DNA from: Anastrepha obliqua
Lineage: Eukaryota; Arthropoda; Insecta; Diptera; Tephritidae
DNA length: 64,000 nucleotides
NCBI RefSeq assembly: GCF_027943255.1
Contig: NC_072896.1
Location: 40,698,501 to 40,762,500 of the forward strand
Direction of reading: 5' to 3'
Both the position numbers and the translations under genes were made by a program. This document shows, one piece after another, positions 22,670 to 34,951 of this stretch (position 1 is the stretch's first letter; every line of letters starts with the position of its first letter). The notes beneath the pieces are model-generated. The model was not told the DNA's origin. It saw only the letters and a list, made by a program, of their open reading frames with translations, and did not search any database.

Positions 22670-24071
22670 ATGTCTCAAGAATTCGGTGGCGTACCAATCG
22701 CATTTCCACGCTCACGTAGCGTTTGCGCCATAACGGTGGCTTCATGTTTAGCCTTTATAATATTTTACTACTACTACGGTAGTATTTTGACGCTTTCGTT
22801 ACTTATCATCATCATTTTTTGTAAGTACCAAATGTATGAATAATTCTTCAAAAAATAAATGATTTTGAATACTTTCAGTCGGTTTCTACTATTTACAAGA
22901 CATGGTGTTGTATCATCCTGATCTCCCCGCGAATTCCCGTGTTTATGTACCCATTCCTAAAATGCATAATCTGCCACATGAGACAGTCAATATACATACA
23001 CGAGATAAAGTCACATTGCATGCCTTCTGGATACCTCAGCCCATGGAGCGTTCAAAGGCGGTATCTACTTTCGTATACTTTCATGGAAATGCAGGAAATA
23101 TGGGTCATCGGATGCAAAATGTTTGGGGAATATTTAATCATCTACACTGTAATATTTTAATGGTGGACTACCGAGGCTATGGATTTTCGACGGGTGTGCC
23201 CTCAGAACGAGGTTTAACAACAGATGCTCGTGCTGTAATTGACTACTTGTACACACGAAATGATCTAGACCATACCAAAATAGTATTATTCGGTCGTTCA
23301 CTGGGCGGTGCAGTAGTCATTGATGTGGCTGCCGACACTGTGTATAGCCAAAAAATTATGTGTGCTATTGTTGAAAACACATTTACCAGCATACCAGATA
23401 TGGCGGTTGAATTGGTGCACCCATCAGCCAATTTAATACCAAGATTTTGCTTTAAAAATAAAGTAAGGAATTTTTTAATAAGTTTAATTAAAACACGTTT
23501 AATTAAATGCATTATTTTACAGTATCTATCATCATGGAAGATTGGCAAATGTTCTGTACCATTTTTATTCATATCGGGTTTGGCCGATAACTTAGTACCC
23601 CCCCGTATGATGCGGACCTTATATATGAAGTGTGGAAGTGAACGAAAGCGCATACTCGAATTTATAGGGGGTGCTCATAATGACACCTGGATTATGGACG
23701 GGTACCTATGAATATAGCTTAAAAAATAAAACAAGCTTGAGCAGAATTGCGACACACGGCGCAAAGTAAACTTTAGACAATTTTTTTAAACCACGAATTT
23801 CGCTGATTTAGATTTTAAAAATTCACATTGCATTGACGCGTCAGACTTGTGTACAGAAAAATTAAACCAATGTGTTTCCGAAAACAAGCCATTGACTAGT
23901 CGCCGTGCGTTGCAATTCTCTTTTCAGTTGTACACTCATATTAATTCGTTCCATTTCAGTTATTATCAAGGTATTCAACAATTCCTACTTGAATGTCAAA
24001 GTCTTTCGACAACGCCATTAGATAAGCCACCAGAAAAGAGTAACGTATGGCATGAAATACAGGACGTTTAG
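22670..24071 (+). CDS. Bem46: Bem46/ABHD13 alpha/beta hydrolase
   Basis: Four coding exons: 22670-22820, 22879-23462, 23523-23701 and 23960-24071, joined in frame across introns of 58, 60 and 258 bp with GT-AG borders. The product is about 341 residues, the usual length. An N-terminal hydrophobic segment (residues about 18-55, rich in Ile, Tyr, Leu) makes a signal anchor. The hydrolase fold carries the HGN oxyanion motif (YFHGNAGN), nucleophile Ser191 in GRSLGG, Asp267 in GLADN and His297 in GGAHND. It is therefore a predicted membrane-anchored serine hydrolase; its natural substrate is unknown. Intron 2 is a multiple of three without a stop, so an unspliced reading frame runs through it. A polyadenylation signal AATAAA is at 24436-24441. 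It is divergent from mtm and convergent with okr. Confidence 0.92.
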
Positions 24072-24667
24072 CAAGCTTCTTCCGTCTGCGACAGATGCAA
24101 TGCCGTTCAAAGTTCCACGTATTCAGTTTATTACACAATGTTATAACAAGCCACACTCACTTGAATGTACTTTAATCCCCTGTATAAAATTCCAAACTTT
24201 TGAATTTACAAGCTTATAATTTACTTAAAAACTTTGTTGAGAAGCTCTTTATGTGCTTCACAAACATTACAACGCATAGCTTTAAAACTTAAACTAAGTA
24301 CTGTATTAGAGCAACTCGTTCAATTATAAAACAGTATGTACAGTTGCATATACATAAATGTTCATTATAGTATGCATATTGTAAGCAAATTTATTAAATT
24401 ATAATTTCTAGTATATTTAATACACGGAAAGCGAAAATAAATTAAATGCAGCAACATTATAAAAATTTAAATTTGAGTTGGAATTTTATATCAAATCCAA
24501 GTGGAGACTACTTCTCTTATTGTATGTATATAAGTAGTGGAAGTGTATATAAGAGATATTTACATGTATATATGTATGTATGTGTATACAAACTCGGACT
24601 TAGGACTCGATACAAAATTGCAGCTTTTACTAATACCCAAAATATACACATATATGAATGATATACT
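24072..24667. other. Bem46 3' UTR and flank
   Basis: Contains the candidate AATAAA at 24436-24441 and TATATGTATG-type microsatellite words near 24560. No other gene. Confidence 0.45.
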
Positions 24668-24870
24668 ATGTATATAATTGACACGCACGCCCTTTGTTGC
24701 GTGTTTGGCCTAGCTCCTCTTCAATCCTGTGGCAATGTTGCACAAATAAAGGTACCCATAGATTTATGCCGCCTCCGAACATCAGAAGCTTTTTCTTGCC
24801 AGAAATTTATTCGGAGGATTGTCATTGCCTGCCTGGAGGCGACCGCTGTTAAAAAAACTTTCGTTCCAAC
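24668..24870 (-). repeat. Degenerate tRNA-derived SINE
   Basis: Reverse-complemented, it reads GCGGTCGCCTCCAGGCAGGC, then AGAAAAAGCTTCTGATG, then GAGGAGCTAGGCCAAACACG and finally GTCAATTATATA, in the order of the consensus. Substitutions and small indels are numerous. The tRNA-like head is missing. Confidence 0.65.
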
Positions 24871-25056
24871 AAGCATCAGTTTTACGTTACCGAAATGCCC
24901 GGATTCATAACTATATCATTTGTTGTTTCATGCCCACAGGGGGTTTCGACTTCGGACCTTACTTGAATTTCAATGCAATAAAGAAATGGCATTTACATCT
25001 CACGCAATGTACTTAGATTTTTGGTCAAAATATGATTAGCATGCATTAATGCATCC

Positions 25057-25172
25057 GATACTACAGGTTTTGAAATTTAAAACTCACAGAAGAGGTGCAC
25101 AAGGGAGAACAGACGATACTACGGGTTTTGAGATTTAAAACTCACAGAAGTGGTACACAAGGGAGAACAGAC
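25057..25172. repeat. 58-bp tandem duplication (two units)
   Basis: Units 25057-25114 and 25115-25172 begin GATACTAC and end GGGAGAACAGAC. They differ at only a few positions. No coding frame runs through them. Confidence 0.85.
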
Positions 25173-25486
25173 GAACCAAAATGTCGAGCGGATTGTAAAT
25201 AAATTAAACGAAGATTAAATTAACTTTATTAACCTCCGCTGGAGAAAATCTTGACCTTGAGGCAGTGCTGTTGCTCAATGGAGCACCGGGTGGAAATGCC
25301 GTTCTGTTGGTACCAAGAACTGCCACCTCCTAGTCGTGCCCTGCAGCTGCGATGGAGGTGGTGGCTGAGTTTGCAGCAATCCAAAAAGCGCTCCCTGTCT
25401 AATATGACTAGAAAAGATTTTGGTTAATAAAAGGGATCTCATCCAGTGATCAAACATGGAAATCATAGAATCAAAGTGATCAACAT

Positions 25487-25895
25487 GGAAATGTTTGTTA
25501 GCAGACGAAGTCCCTATTTAAAAGGTATACCCAAAAGCGATGACATTTATCGGGAGACACTTGCCACATTCTTAAACTCCCGACGTCTGAATGCCGACAT
25601 CGGAGTCCAACCACCACCTATTGCAGACGAAGAGCTTCAGCTACCCCGCGAGACCCGCGTAACTTTGGCCCAATTGTATTCTGGATACTGTAGCAGGTTA
25701 AACTCCTACCTATCCAGAATCGACCCCAACATATGTCCAGTAGTAGTAGAAGGTGCACCGCACAACACCAACTACTTTTTAACATGCACCATCAAACACT
25801 CTCATCTAACACCTCTCTCTCTCTGGGCCCAACCTGTCGAAACAGCACGTTTCCTGGGTCTGCCGTTAGATGAGCTAGACGAAGACGACCGGTAA
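25487..25895 (+). pseudogene. LINE ORF2 C-terminal end
   Basis: The frame contains TRVTLAQLYSGYCSRLNSYL, SRIDPNICPV, then HNTNYFLTC and ARFLGLPLDELDEDDR with a stop. It is the 3' end of the LINE whose tail is used in the chimeric retroposons at 14062, 35730 and 61770. This copy extends further 5' (ETLATFLNSRRLNADIG) and so represents the LINE itself, severely 5'-truncated. The zinc-finger-like CPxCE motif is damaged (CPVVVEG). Confidence 0.75.
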
Positions 25896-25943
25896 CTATG
25901 GTCCTACCCATCTAACGGTAGACCCAGGAAACGTGCTGTTTCG
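25838..25943. repeat. 35-bp-arm inverted repeat at the LINE end
   Basis: Arm 1 at 25838-25872 starts CGAAACAGCACGTTTCC. Arm 2 at 25909-25943 is its inverse with one mismatch. The loop is 36 bp and includes the ORF2 stop codon. The other LINE tails here lack the second arm, so it is specific to this copy. Confidence 0.85.
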
Positions 25944-26764
25944 CACTGACAGGGTATAGTAAGCTGATACAATAACAAAAACAACTTTCTTAAGGAGGAA
26001 CTGAGATTACGTAGCCATCTGCACAGGAACGAGATATGGTCCACCAACACCTGCCATTATCCTTCCATTCTCCGGAAACTCCAATACACCTTCCTCTCGA
26101 ATGTGATGCCATAGCGAGAAGGAGTAGACATCCCTACCAAAAGAAAGTCACATACGCTCAGCCCAATTCACCTTCATCCTAAGTTTAGTGAGAGAGCTGT
26201 TTGGATGAGTTTACCGTCGAGACGGCTTTAAATAAAACACACAACTTTTTAGCGATACGTTTATTTGCGTTGCGCTTAAAAAAAATATTTGAACTTGTCG
26301 CTTCAGTGACTTTCAAAAAGACGGGACTGTTTAAAAGTCAGTATATAACGGTGGCTATTTACATGCGTCTACAAATCACTCAAGTGTAACATCTATGCTT
26401 AAGGGACACTCACAGTGATGTAATACTAAGGTCAAAATAAAGGGCGAGTAAAGGGCACAAAAGACTTTAAGGTCAAAGTGCAAGCCTCTACCTTTTTCAT
26501 TCACTCAAATTTACTAAACACCAAACCAAACAATGTTTAAGGAGCATATGAGATATAAGTGAATGTATAATAAAAAGAAAACGCGCGATAACGATAAACG
26601 GAAATCAACAATTCAGCTGCTTGCTCTTGGCTTTTACATTGAATGTTTTCCCATCAAAATGTACATAGTTAGAAACCTATGATCAGCCATTTATACACTT
26701 TGCAGATGTGCATAAAAATGGATTTGAAAAGGTTTCAATAAATATTATTAGTCTAAGCTTAGGT
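25944..26764. other. Intergenic between LINE tail and okr 3' end
   Basis: No gene recognised. It presumably includes the okr 3' UTR at the right end. Confidence 0.4.
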
Positions 26765-29677
26765 CTAATCACTGGCATCTGGAACATAGTCAGAATCATC
26801 ATCACTCGTATCCTCATCACTTTTGTTGAGTTCTTTATCAATTTTTTCCTTACCAAAACCGGCTTCAATATTTTCTTTTTCTTCTTCATTGGACTCCTTT
26901 GCTTTTGCCTCGCCTTGGGATCGGTGATGAAAAACATAAGAAACACAATTACTCGTTAGCCATGCTTGCGATAAGGTGCTGTCCGGCAGTCCTTTATTGT
27001 TCGAGCAGTGATACCATTGTGACAAATGTGACGTACAGTCGCTATCTTCTGGAGGCGGTTGCATTTGTATGTTATTCACGCATCGTTTGCACTTTAATCT
27101 AAATTATAAATAGCAGTATTAGGAGGATATCCTTATTTCTTAAATATATATTTTTTTTACTTAATGTGCGTATCGGAGAGAATATCAGCTTCGTATCGGA
27201 ATAGATCTTTGAGATCATCGCGCGTGAAATGTTTCTCATCGCTATCATTATTGTCAATTATAGCGCTCGATAGCGATTTTTTATGTGTTTGACGCTGCAG
27301 GATTTTTTCTTCAATTGAGCCTGTCTGTAAAGTACAATATAATTATACAAATGATTAATTATGCATAAAAATATTATTGTATACATAAATTATATATACG
27401 TTCTCACGGTGATCGGATCTACTCTTAACGGAACAAAAAAATTATGAGGAATGCTTCATAATGATACAACAACATGAACAATATATATAAAGTATGTGCG
27501 AATTTATGATGCAACTTACAGCAACCAAGCGATATATGTAGCAAGGCTTCTTTTGCCCATCTCGCCAAACTCGAGCCATAGCTTGCTCATCATTTGCCGG
27601 ATTCCAATCAGGATCGAACATAAAGAGACGATTTGCACCAATTAAATTTAAACCACATCCACCAGCCTTCGAGCTCAACATAAATAGAAAACAATCAGAT
27701 TCGGCGTCGTTAAATTTATCCACCACTTTGCTGCGTTTCTTTATTGTCATGGAACCATCAAGACGAACGTAGGAGTATCTTCTGTTAGCGTCATTCAAAA
27801 TAAATTCGTAAATTTGCATTAGTACACTGCATTCAATTAGCTAAGCTTGAATTGTTATGTTTTACCTTTTACGTGCAAGTTTCTCGAACAGATCTAACGT
27901 TTGTGTATAATTCGATATGAGTACTACTTTATCGTCACTATTCGTGCGTATTGAAGCCAACATGAAGTCAAGCAGCATAAATTTGCCACTGAATTCGGGG
28001 CTAAACTCTCTGAAAATAAATCAACGATTTTTTATAGAAAAAAAAAGAATATCTGGCTCATATAAGCGTGGTTCATTCAGAAGATTTTTTTTTTTTTTTT
28101 CAAAAATAGATTTTTCAATGCGAACAAAGTATACTTACTTTGGATTATAGTTTGCTGGGAATAAGTTCTGCGAGTTTTCAAAACCGTTCTCACCTGCCAA
28201 CACTTTTTCATAAATTAGATCTGGATGACTGCATAGCTTTTTTAATGTGGTAATGTCGGCAAGTGCGGAGAGCAAGGCCTTATCATTGGAATCTGTAGAA
28301 AAACAAAAAGGCCAATGAAAAATTTCTATCTGCGCGCCAGCTCAACTTACCCGCTAAATTTCTCCGAATTTTATCCGATTTTATAAAGTTTTTATACAAT
28401 TCCCTTTGCATATCAGTAAGTTTTGCACAAATTACCATTTCAAACTTAACAGGCAAATATTTGGTCAATATTTGATTTGTACGCCGTATAATGCATTGAT
28501 TTACTAGGCCTATTAGCTCTTGTGTTTTCTCTATGGCCCGCTCACGTTCTTTATCTGTTGAATCAGCGTTCTGGCCACGCAATATAGCATTTTCGAAATT
28601 CCGCTTGAATTCCGTCGCTGAACCTAACATCTCCGGATTCACAAAGTTTACCAAACTGAAATATTCGGTTAAATCGTTTTGTATTGGTGTGCCTGAAAGT
28701 AAAACTCTGCGCTTCGTTTTCAATCCCATTAGGGCTTGATATGTTAGATTATCTCTATTTTTCAATCGATGTCCTTCGTCACAGATAACCATGCCCATTT
28801 CATTGCGACATAATATGTTTGCGTAAATTCGAAATGTTTCATAACTGATTAAGAGTACTGGTGTTCCACAGCGTTGCCCGCTATCCACAACAAACTGTTC
28901 CAAAGCACGTATTGTGTCTTCCTTTGCGCCACCTTCAATAGCGAGGCAATGCAATCGCCCATGTAACCATTTATTGAACTCTTTTTCCCAATTTTTTACC
29001 AATGATGAAGGTGACACAACAACCACCTTTGAAATAGTCGGTTTGCAGTCTGGACTCTGGCGTAGTAACGTCCATACTAATGTTACGCATTGCAAAGTCT
29101 TTCCTAAACCCATTTCATCGGCCATAATGCAACCATTGAACTCACCGCGAAGTCCTTCGACGCATTCATACATGAAGAGAACACCTTCCCGTTGATGTGG
29201 TCGCAGAATATTGCTTAGTAGTGGGTCAACTACTACATGGACTTGCAGCTTGTTTGGATCCAAAGTGATACGTTCATGTTCCGTATAATTTGGCGGTGTA
29301 TATAATATCAAAGCATTGCATGCTTGTGGATCATGTAACGCCTTTCGCACATTACTGCGCCGCATACCGAGACAGCGGTTACCTCCATTATAGTCTGGCA
29401 CATAGTCCGCAATAGGTACTTTAAAAGGTCGTGAGAGTACTTTAGCAATCGCCTGCTCATATTCACTTAATGGCACTGAACGTGGGCTTTGGGTTTTATT
29501 TAAAGCCTGCTCTTGACAACTACGCTTTCGTTTGTTTTGCAATGGTGGCGTAAAATTATAACTCGGACGCAGATTTAATGCCCGGTTTTGGCTAGGAGCC
29601 AAACTACGCCGCTTGGATATTATTTTTTACATTATTATTATTCTATATATTTAAAGCATTTTGTAAATATTTACCAT
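26765..29677 (-). CDS. okr: RAD54-type DNA translocase Okra
   Basis: Seven coding exons on the minus strand: 29677-29675 (ATG only), 29611-28351, 28292-28139, 28009-27866, 27781-27520, 27324-27161 and 27098-26765. All join in frame with GT-AG borders and give about 773 residues, close to fly Okra. The N-terminus reads MRRSLAPSQ. The SNF2 ATPase core shows DEMGLGKT (Lys172, Walker A), CDEGHRLKN (Walker B, 279-282), SGTPIQND, then [16 protein letters not shown] and ARVWRDGQ in the second RecA lobe. A Cys/His segment (CKRCVNN...SDCTSH...WYHC) and an acidic C-terminus follow. RAD54 remodels chromatin and stimulates RAD51 strand exchange in homologous recombination. In exon 5 I used the AG just before the AGATACTCC stretch, because it restores the family spacing [11 protein letters not shown]. 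Confidence 0.94.
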
Positions 29678-31870
29678 TTCTTGTCAACTTGTTTTGAACA
29701 AAATTTGCTTACATTTGGCGGTTAGTTTACATTGTTGCCACAGTTTGAAATAAAGTTAAATTGAGTCTTATAATATGTTCATATATACAAGAGTAGTATC
29801 TCTTCAGAAGGTGAGGCCAATATCAGATCTTTAACCGCCTCTCAGCGCTTTTGAGGAAATCAGCTGACGTAACCGGATTGTTGCAGCGATTTGTTTACGA
29901 CAAAACTGAGGTTGTGTTCAAGTGACATAAGAAAATAATCGTGTTAAGTGTAGTATAATGTGACAAGGGATATTTTAGGCAAGATAGAATAATTTATTTA
30001 ATGAAATTTGGTGGAGATGTTAGATAGTGGTTCAGGACCAACCTTTATAACTCCCAATATTTCGGAAATAACAGTTTTTAAATTATTCCCCTTCAAAGTG
30101 CTTCAGAAACTTCACACACTTGGTATATTATAAAGTGTGTTTTTCTAAACTTCACTTCAATTCATAAAATACTATATATAGTCACACAAGTGTTTTTACT
30201 TGTTTTTATACTTGTACTCGAAATATTTGAATGAAAATTAAATTGAAATGGATTTATCAATACCACCACTTTGCATTTTTAAACGAGAATAACAATTCAT
30301 TCGAATTAACAGCAGTACAGTGTTCTCGGATGCCTGCAAATGAGAATAAAAATGAGTGTCGTGCCTTCAATTTAGTGTCATGCCTTCATACTACACACAT
30401 GCATATTACGTTTTAATTTTTGGTTTAATGGTTTTAACGTGGAAAGTAGTTCTATGCACAAATTCTGTTTTTAATTACTTTATTATTTTTTCTGGTACTT
30501 TTTATATCATTCTTTTCAAGTTACGACTACTTATATGTGTGTATAAAATAATCCAAACAATAACACGGTTTAAATTCCGAGTTTTCTTCTGTGACGCTTT
30601 TTCCATATATAACAAAGTTTATATTTTCAAAAATGTTTCTCAAACTAAAGCAAAAAATTCTGCAGATATATAAACATCCTTCCAGTGAACGTCTCTGCAT
30701 ACAAACTTCGTTCTTACTTGACGTATCTGGTAGCCCCAACTTGTCGCTAAATTACACAACTTTAGAAATAAATTACTTAAACACAGCCTCCGGAGGGTGC
30801 GGTTTTCAGTTTTAATATGGGGATACTATATCGCTATCCCCGCTTACTCTCCTTTTTTTCAGAGCGTGTTGCATTATACTAAATATTTCCCAACGTGCCA
30901 ACATAAGGCATGGCATGTTACTTCGTTGTCGTATGAACTATAAATGACAAGGATAGGAACTCTTCTCGGAAGCAACATTAATTAGGTATTTTTGAAGTGA
31001 AACTTCTTAGGCGTCGATGGACGAGCGAGAATGGAGAGTAAAATTTCAAGGCCAAGCAACGTTTTCGGTATTTTCGTTCCGCGAGAGAGAAAAAAGAGAG
31101 AGAGCTATACCTTATATATATCTTAGATACACTTAAGGCCGTTTTTCCTGAGTTTTTCCTTGTGGTTGCTAAATTCTAGTGAGAAATAACACTGCCTACC
31201 TTTTGGCGCTTGTTTGTTGGTGCAAACTTGTAGGAAATATATTTTTAGTGCCTACTTTTGGCGTTATAATTCCTTGGTGCCTACTGTTTGGGGTGTTTTT
31301 TGGTCCCAATTTTTGTGGTGCCTACTTTTTGGCGTTTATTTTCGTTTCCTGGCTATACTATAAAGTGCTATCCATTCCGGCGTCGGATTTATTGGTATTG
31401 CATTGCGGTAATTTGTAACGTTGCTGCGGTCCTGGAATCGCTGCGTTTGTGCGGGTGATAAACGCTCGGAATAGTGCGCGTTGTCGCTACCGTTTGTGTA
31501 CGGCGTTTACCTACACCGGTCGGTCCTTCTCCGTTTTTTGTAAATTTTTTCTATTTGTATTTTCTGCAATGTTGTGAATTTATTTATCTATATATTCTTT
31601 CTCTCTCTCTCTCTCTCATTCTCTCTCGGGTCTCTTCCTCTTTCTTTGTCTGCCTTGAATGTTGCACTTCTGTTATGTGTACTATTGAGGTTTGCAAACG
31701 GGGCGTTGCAGAAGTTATTTTATACTTATAACGAATTTAAAAAAATATTTAACATTTTACGTCGTATATTCTTTGCATTTAAACAAACCAATGTACTAAT
31801 GTACTATCCGATCCAATCCCTTCAACATAGTTACATCCAGATTCCACTGTAAAATAATAATTAAAATTAA
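29678..31870. other. Intergenic between okr and the repeat upstream of Chd1
   Basis: No gene recognised. Notable words are a (CT)n microsatellite at about 31600-31617 and four irregularly spaced GCCTACTTTTTGG-like words at 31194, 31250, 31279 and 31320. The okr promoter must lie at the left end. Confidence 0.4.
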
Positions 31871-32178
31871 GGCTGTGTTCGCCGCACTCGCACCCGCGAA
31901 TATTCAACTCATTAGCTGTGGCAATATTACAGTAGCTATTTCACACCGAACGTGATGCTTGAGATAATGGACCAATAACTTTGCTTCCTTTAAACTTAAT
32001 TTTGCGCTAAAAACAATTAATACACAATATTAAATTCCAAAGTCGTATTTTTTAAATACAATCTTACTTTTTCACGTGATTATTTAACTAACAGAACGCG
32101 TGACGTTTTGTGGCAGAAATTATGACCCTATTTCATAAAAAGTAATCCTACCGCACTTACTACAGCTCGAAAACATCC
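31871..32178. repeat. Harbinger-like non-autonomous repeat, copy 1
   Basis: Starts GGCTGTGTTCG, the same 11 bases as the Harbinger element at 36862, and ends with an imperfect inverse, GGATGTTTTCG when inverted. The interior aligns with 63245-63540, for example TATTTCACACCGAACRTGA, ACTTAATTTTGCGCTAAAAA and TACAGCTCGAA. No coding frame. A clean 3-bp duplication was not seen. Confidence 0.55.
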
Positions 32179-32814
32179 CAAATTTTTAAAATTGTTTAGC
32201 AACTCTGTAGAGTTTTTCGATTATCAAGGGTACTCCACTGAAGTATAATTTTCGAAGAAACTAATCGAACGACATCCAAAATGGCAGTTCGTACCCGAAG
32301 ATAAGCGACAATTGAGGCTGGACGTAAAAATTGTTTGTGGCTAGTACGTAAAAAAAGTATTACACTAAAGAAGTGAAAGCGACGTTAAAAAGTTGTTCAG
32401 TTCATTGAAATGCACTTATTTGGCCACTGTGGATGTCATACAAATGTAGTAAGTGGGAAAAATTTGTCGACGGTCATGAAATATTGCCTCAGTTTTCAAC
32501 ACCATATATCGTCGTGAAGTGCTGCAGAATTTCCCCCTTCGACCCGGGTTGAAAATTCGAAGTTCAACATTTGATACTAAAAGTTGGCAACACTGTAGGC
32601 AATTACGAAAAGACAAAATGGCGATTTTCGACAAATGACTTGTGAATGGGAGACGAGGACGACGTGAAATTTTGTGCTGCGTTGGAAAAAATTTTCTATA
32701 TAGAATTTTCAGATTTGAAGTGAAATTTTTTGAAGAAATATAACGAATATTACTAAATTAGTGTATGTTTGATGTCTTCTTTAAGAAAAAGGTGTGTGCT
32801 GAGACAAAAATATC
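32179..32814 (+). promoter_or_regulatory. Presumed Chd1 promoter and 5' UTR
   Basis: Non-repetitive stretch just upstream of the candidate first coding exon of Chd1 and divergent from okr. It is assigned as promoter and leader only by position. No core promoter motif was convincing. Confidence 0.35.
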
Positions 32815-32823
32815 ATGAACCAG
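32815..32823 (+). CDS. Chd1: Candidate first coding exon of Chd1
   Basis: ATG AAC CAG is followed directly by GTGAGTGCC, a near-perfect donor. The exon ends in phase 0 and the first large Chd1 exon at 46479 opens in phase 0 with GAACACAATGAA. The spliced start would read MNQEHNESLN. That large exon has no in-frame ATG until 47124, after a long acidic/Ser-rich region typical of CHD1 N-termini, so an upstream start exon is required. The resulting first intron would be 13,655 bp. A transcript is needed to prove the link. Confidence 0.55.
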
Positions 32824-34730
32824 GTGAGTGCCCTATTGAAATAAGTAGTTCAGAAAATTGTATATTCGAGCGTCTAAAAATGTAAATATTTTGATTATTT
32901 TAATGAATTGTGTTAAAAGAAAGATGAAATATTAAATAGCCAAAAAGGATTTTGCTTCCACGCTATGGGTGTGGCTACAATACGGACGGTTTTTTAGGAG
33001 TCTCAAGTGGGGCTCCTTAGGCAAAATCGCGTATAACAAATGAATAGCGCTGGTTATTTTAAATAATTATACTTTTTATCATTACATTAGGTTTGTTTCA
33101 ACGTTTTTTTGCTCCCTGCGTGTTCTAGAGAGATCTACGCATCAGATGAGACCAAAATTTTAAATTTTCATTGGGGACCCATTTTAGCTATTTTCGTTTG
33201 AATTTATGGAATCTAGATGATTAGCTACTAAATTTGCTTCAAAATTGTGTAAAATAGTGTTTGTTTCATAAAAATTATCCAATTTGAACGTTTTTTCTCA
33301 TGTTACGTAACGTGCGAAACCTAGGAAAAAATTATATTAAAGCCAAGATTTTGGGTTCCTTACTTACAAGCACCAGTTTAAACCATCCATCGGAATAAAT
33401 CATAATCTCTTGAAGCTTTTGCAGTTAACTTTCATATAATTTTTTTTAAATACTCGATTTTTAGAGATTTTTCGAGATATTCTTAGTCAAATCTTGAGAT
33501 GGACCATACAAATCGTGGTTTTTTAAGACAAATCTCACAATTTATTGTCCTTTTCCACGGTTTCTGGTGAGGATTTGCTTTTGTACTAAAGACAGCTGTG
33601 AAAAATTTGCTGAATACGCTGTATATATTAATTTTAAGTCTTCTAATCCTAAATAAATCCTAATTTTAGATGCGTGTTTATGTTATTTTAAAGGTTTTCT
33701 TGTCGCATATATTTCTGGAGAGGATTGGATGCTCCAATACTAAGTATACTTCTGTTTAATTGACAACTTCCTAGTACATTTATATTAAATACAAATATTT
33801 TTCTTAATTTCATAAAGACAAAACATCCATTCCATCTTTGTTTTTATTTATTTTTCCGAGAATCCCTAGAATATTTTAATTTTGAGTTTGTTAAGCCCTA
33901 TTTATGATAGATACACTTGGTAAAGTATAAGCAAAACTTAATCAGATTAATGGTTTTAGTCTCAAAATAAGTTTATTCTTGATTCATAGTTGTGCCCTAT
34001 GACAATCGTTCAAAATAATTATAATAACACGATCGGCTAATCTGTTATAAGAAAGCCTAACTACATTCGAAATGTTAAAAGAGTATCAACAAACACAATA
34101 TATATAATAAATGGGTCAGGGGTAATCCAATTGTTTTAGGAGGTTTCAATATCTGGGGTTTTGCAAAAATAATCTAATTATTTTTCACATTTTAAGGTAA
34201 GCTTATTAGATTTACATAAACTGTACATATTTTAAAAATCATATAATATTTACTACTGCATGTTTTTAAAAAATATACCAATATATAAAACTATATAGTC
34301 CGATAACGAACTATAGTACTCGAGTGTTATGTTAAGAACTATCATTAATTGAACATTCTTTAAAGACAGTGACTTCTTATATATAACCTTGCAATTTATT
34401 GGGCGTCTTGTTTCCAAGATAATCGAAATAATGATATCGGAAGTAGATGTATCAATAGTAATAGTCCGATGATTTTCTTCTCTAAGAAGAGACCTCAAGT
34501 TTAAGCAATTTTTATTGTATAGAAGTAGAGCGACTCGATTCGATCTATAACTTTTACTCCCGGGACCTCGAGACTCCTCTTGGCAAGACCATCAAAGCAA
34601 GCTAGTAATTTCTTGAAGTTTTTTCACCTCCTACCACCAGCAAGTAGGACATCGAAAACTTTCATCTATTCGTTGTAGCAGCATGGTGTTCCGTCAAGTA
34701 TTGTCATCAAGGTCATATAATGTTCCATTA
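32824..34730. other. Presumed Chd1 intron 1, left part; no feature seen
   Basis: AT-rich sequence without recognisable coding or transposon ends. Confidence 0.4.
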
Positions 34731-34734
34731 CAGC

Positions 34735-34951
34735 CGCAACTACATACGTTATGGGACGACCTGGATTTATATCCGGTCATAGACTCAGTCCTACAGCATT
34801 GCCCAAACATTTATGGGGAGTTTTTATGCTGTTATAACAACAACAGATCATGTAAATGTAGGTTGTTGCAATTTTTGCAGCATCGATGGGGGAATGCTGC
34901 TGCAGTGACGGTTCTTGACCAGATATAAATTCGAGTCGTCCGGTAACGTAG
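34735..34951. repeat. Two CAA-tailed retroposons, tail to tail
   Basis: The left copy (34735-34851, plus) reads ACGACCTGGATTTATATCC, then GGGGAGTTTTTATGCTG and a TAACAACAACA tail. The right copy (34863-34951, minus) is the inverse: read on minus it starts GGTTCTACGTTACCGGACGA and ends GCAGCATTCCCCC. Together they make a large imperfect inverted repeat. Confidence 0.75.

Noticed and set aside
23463..23522. Bem46 intron 2 as coding sequence (ORF reads through)
   Set aside because: The 60-bp stretch has GTAAGG and TTTTACAG borders, is AT-rich and would insert 20 residues into the hydrolase fold.
27782..27819. okr exon 5 extended to an in-frame ATG (MQIYEF...)
   Set aside because: This would insert about a dozen residues into a conserved RAD54 stretch; the AG at 27782-27783 restores the family spacing.
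30231..30815. Overlapping small ORFs between okr and Chd1
   Set aside because: Short, AT-rich, no recognised domain and no consistent splice pattern.
31179..31418. 79-residue hydrophobic plus-strand ORF
   Set aside because: Low-complexity translation of the GCCTAC-word region; no family resemblance and no splice or start context.
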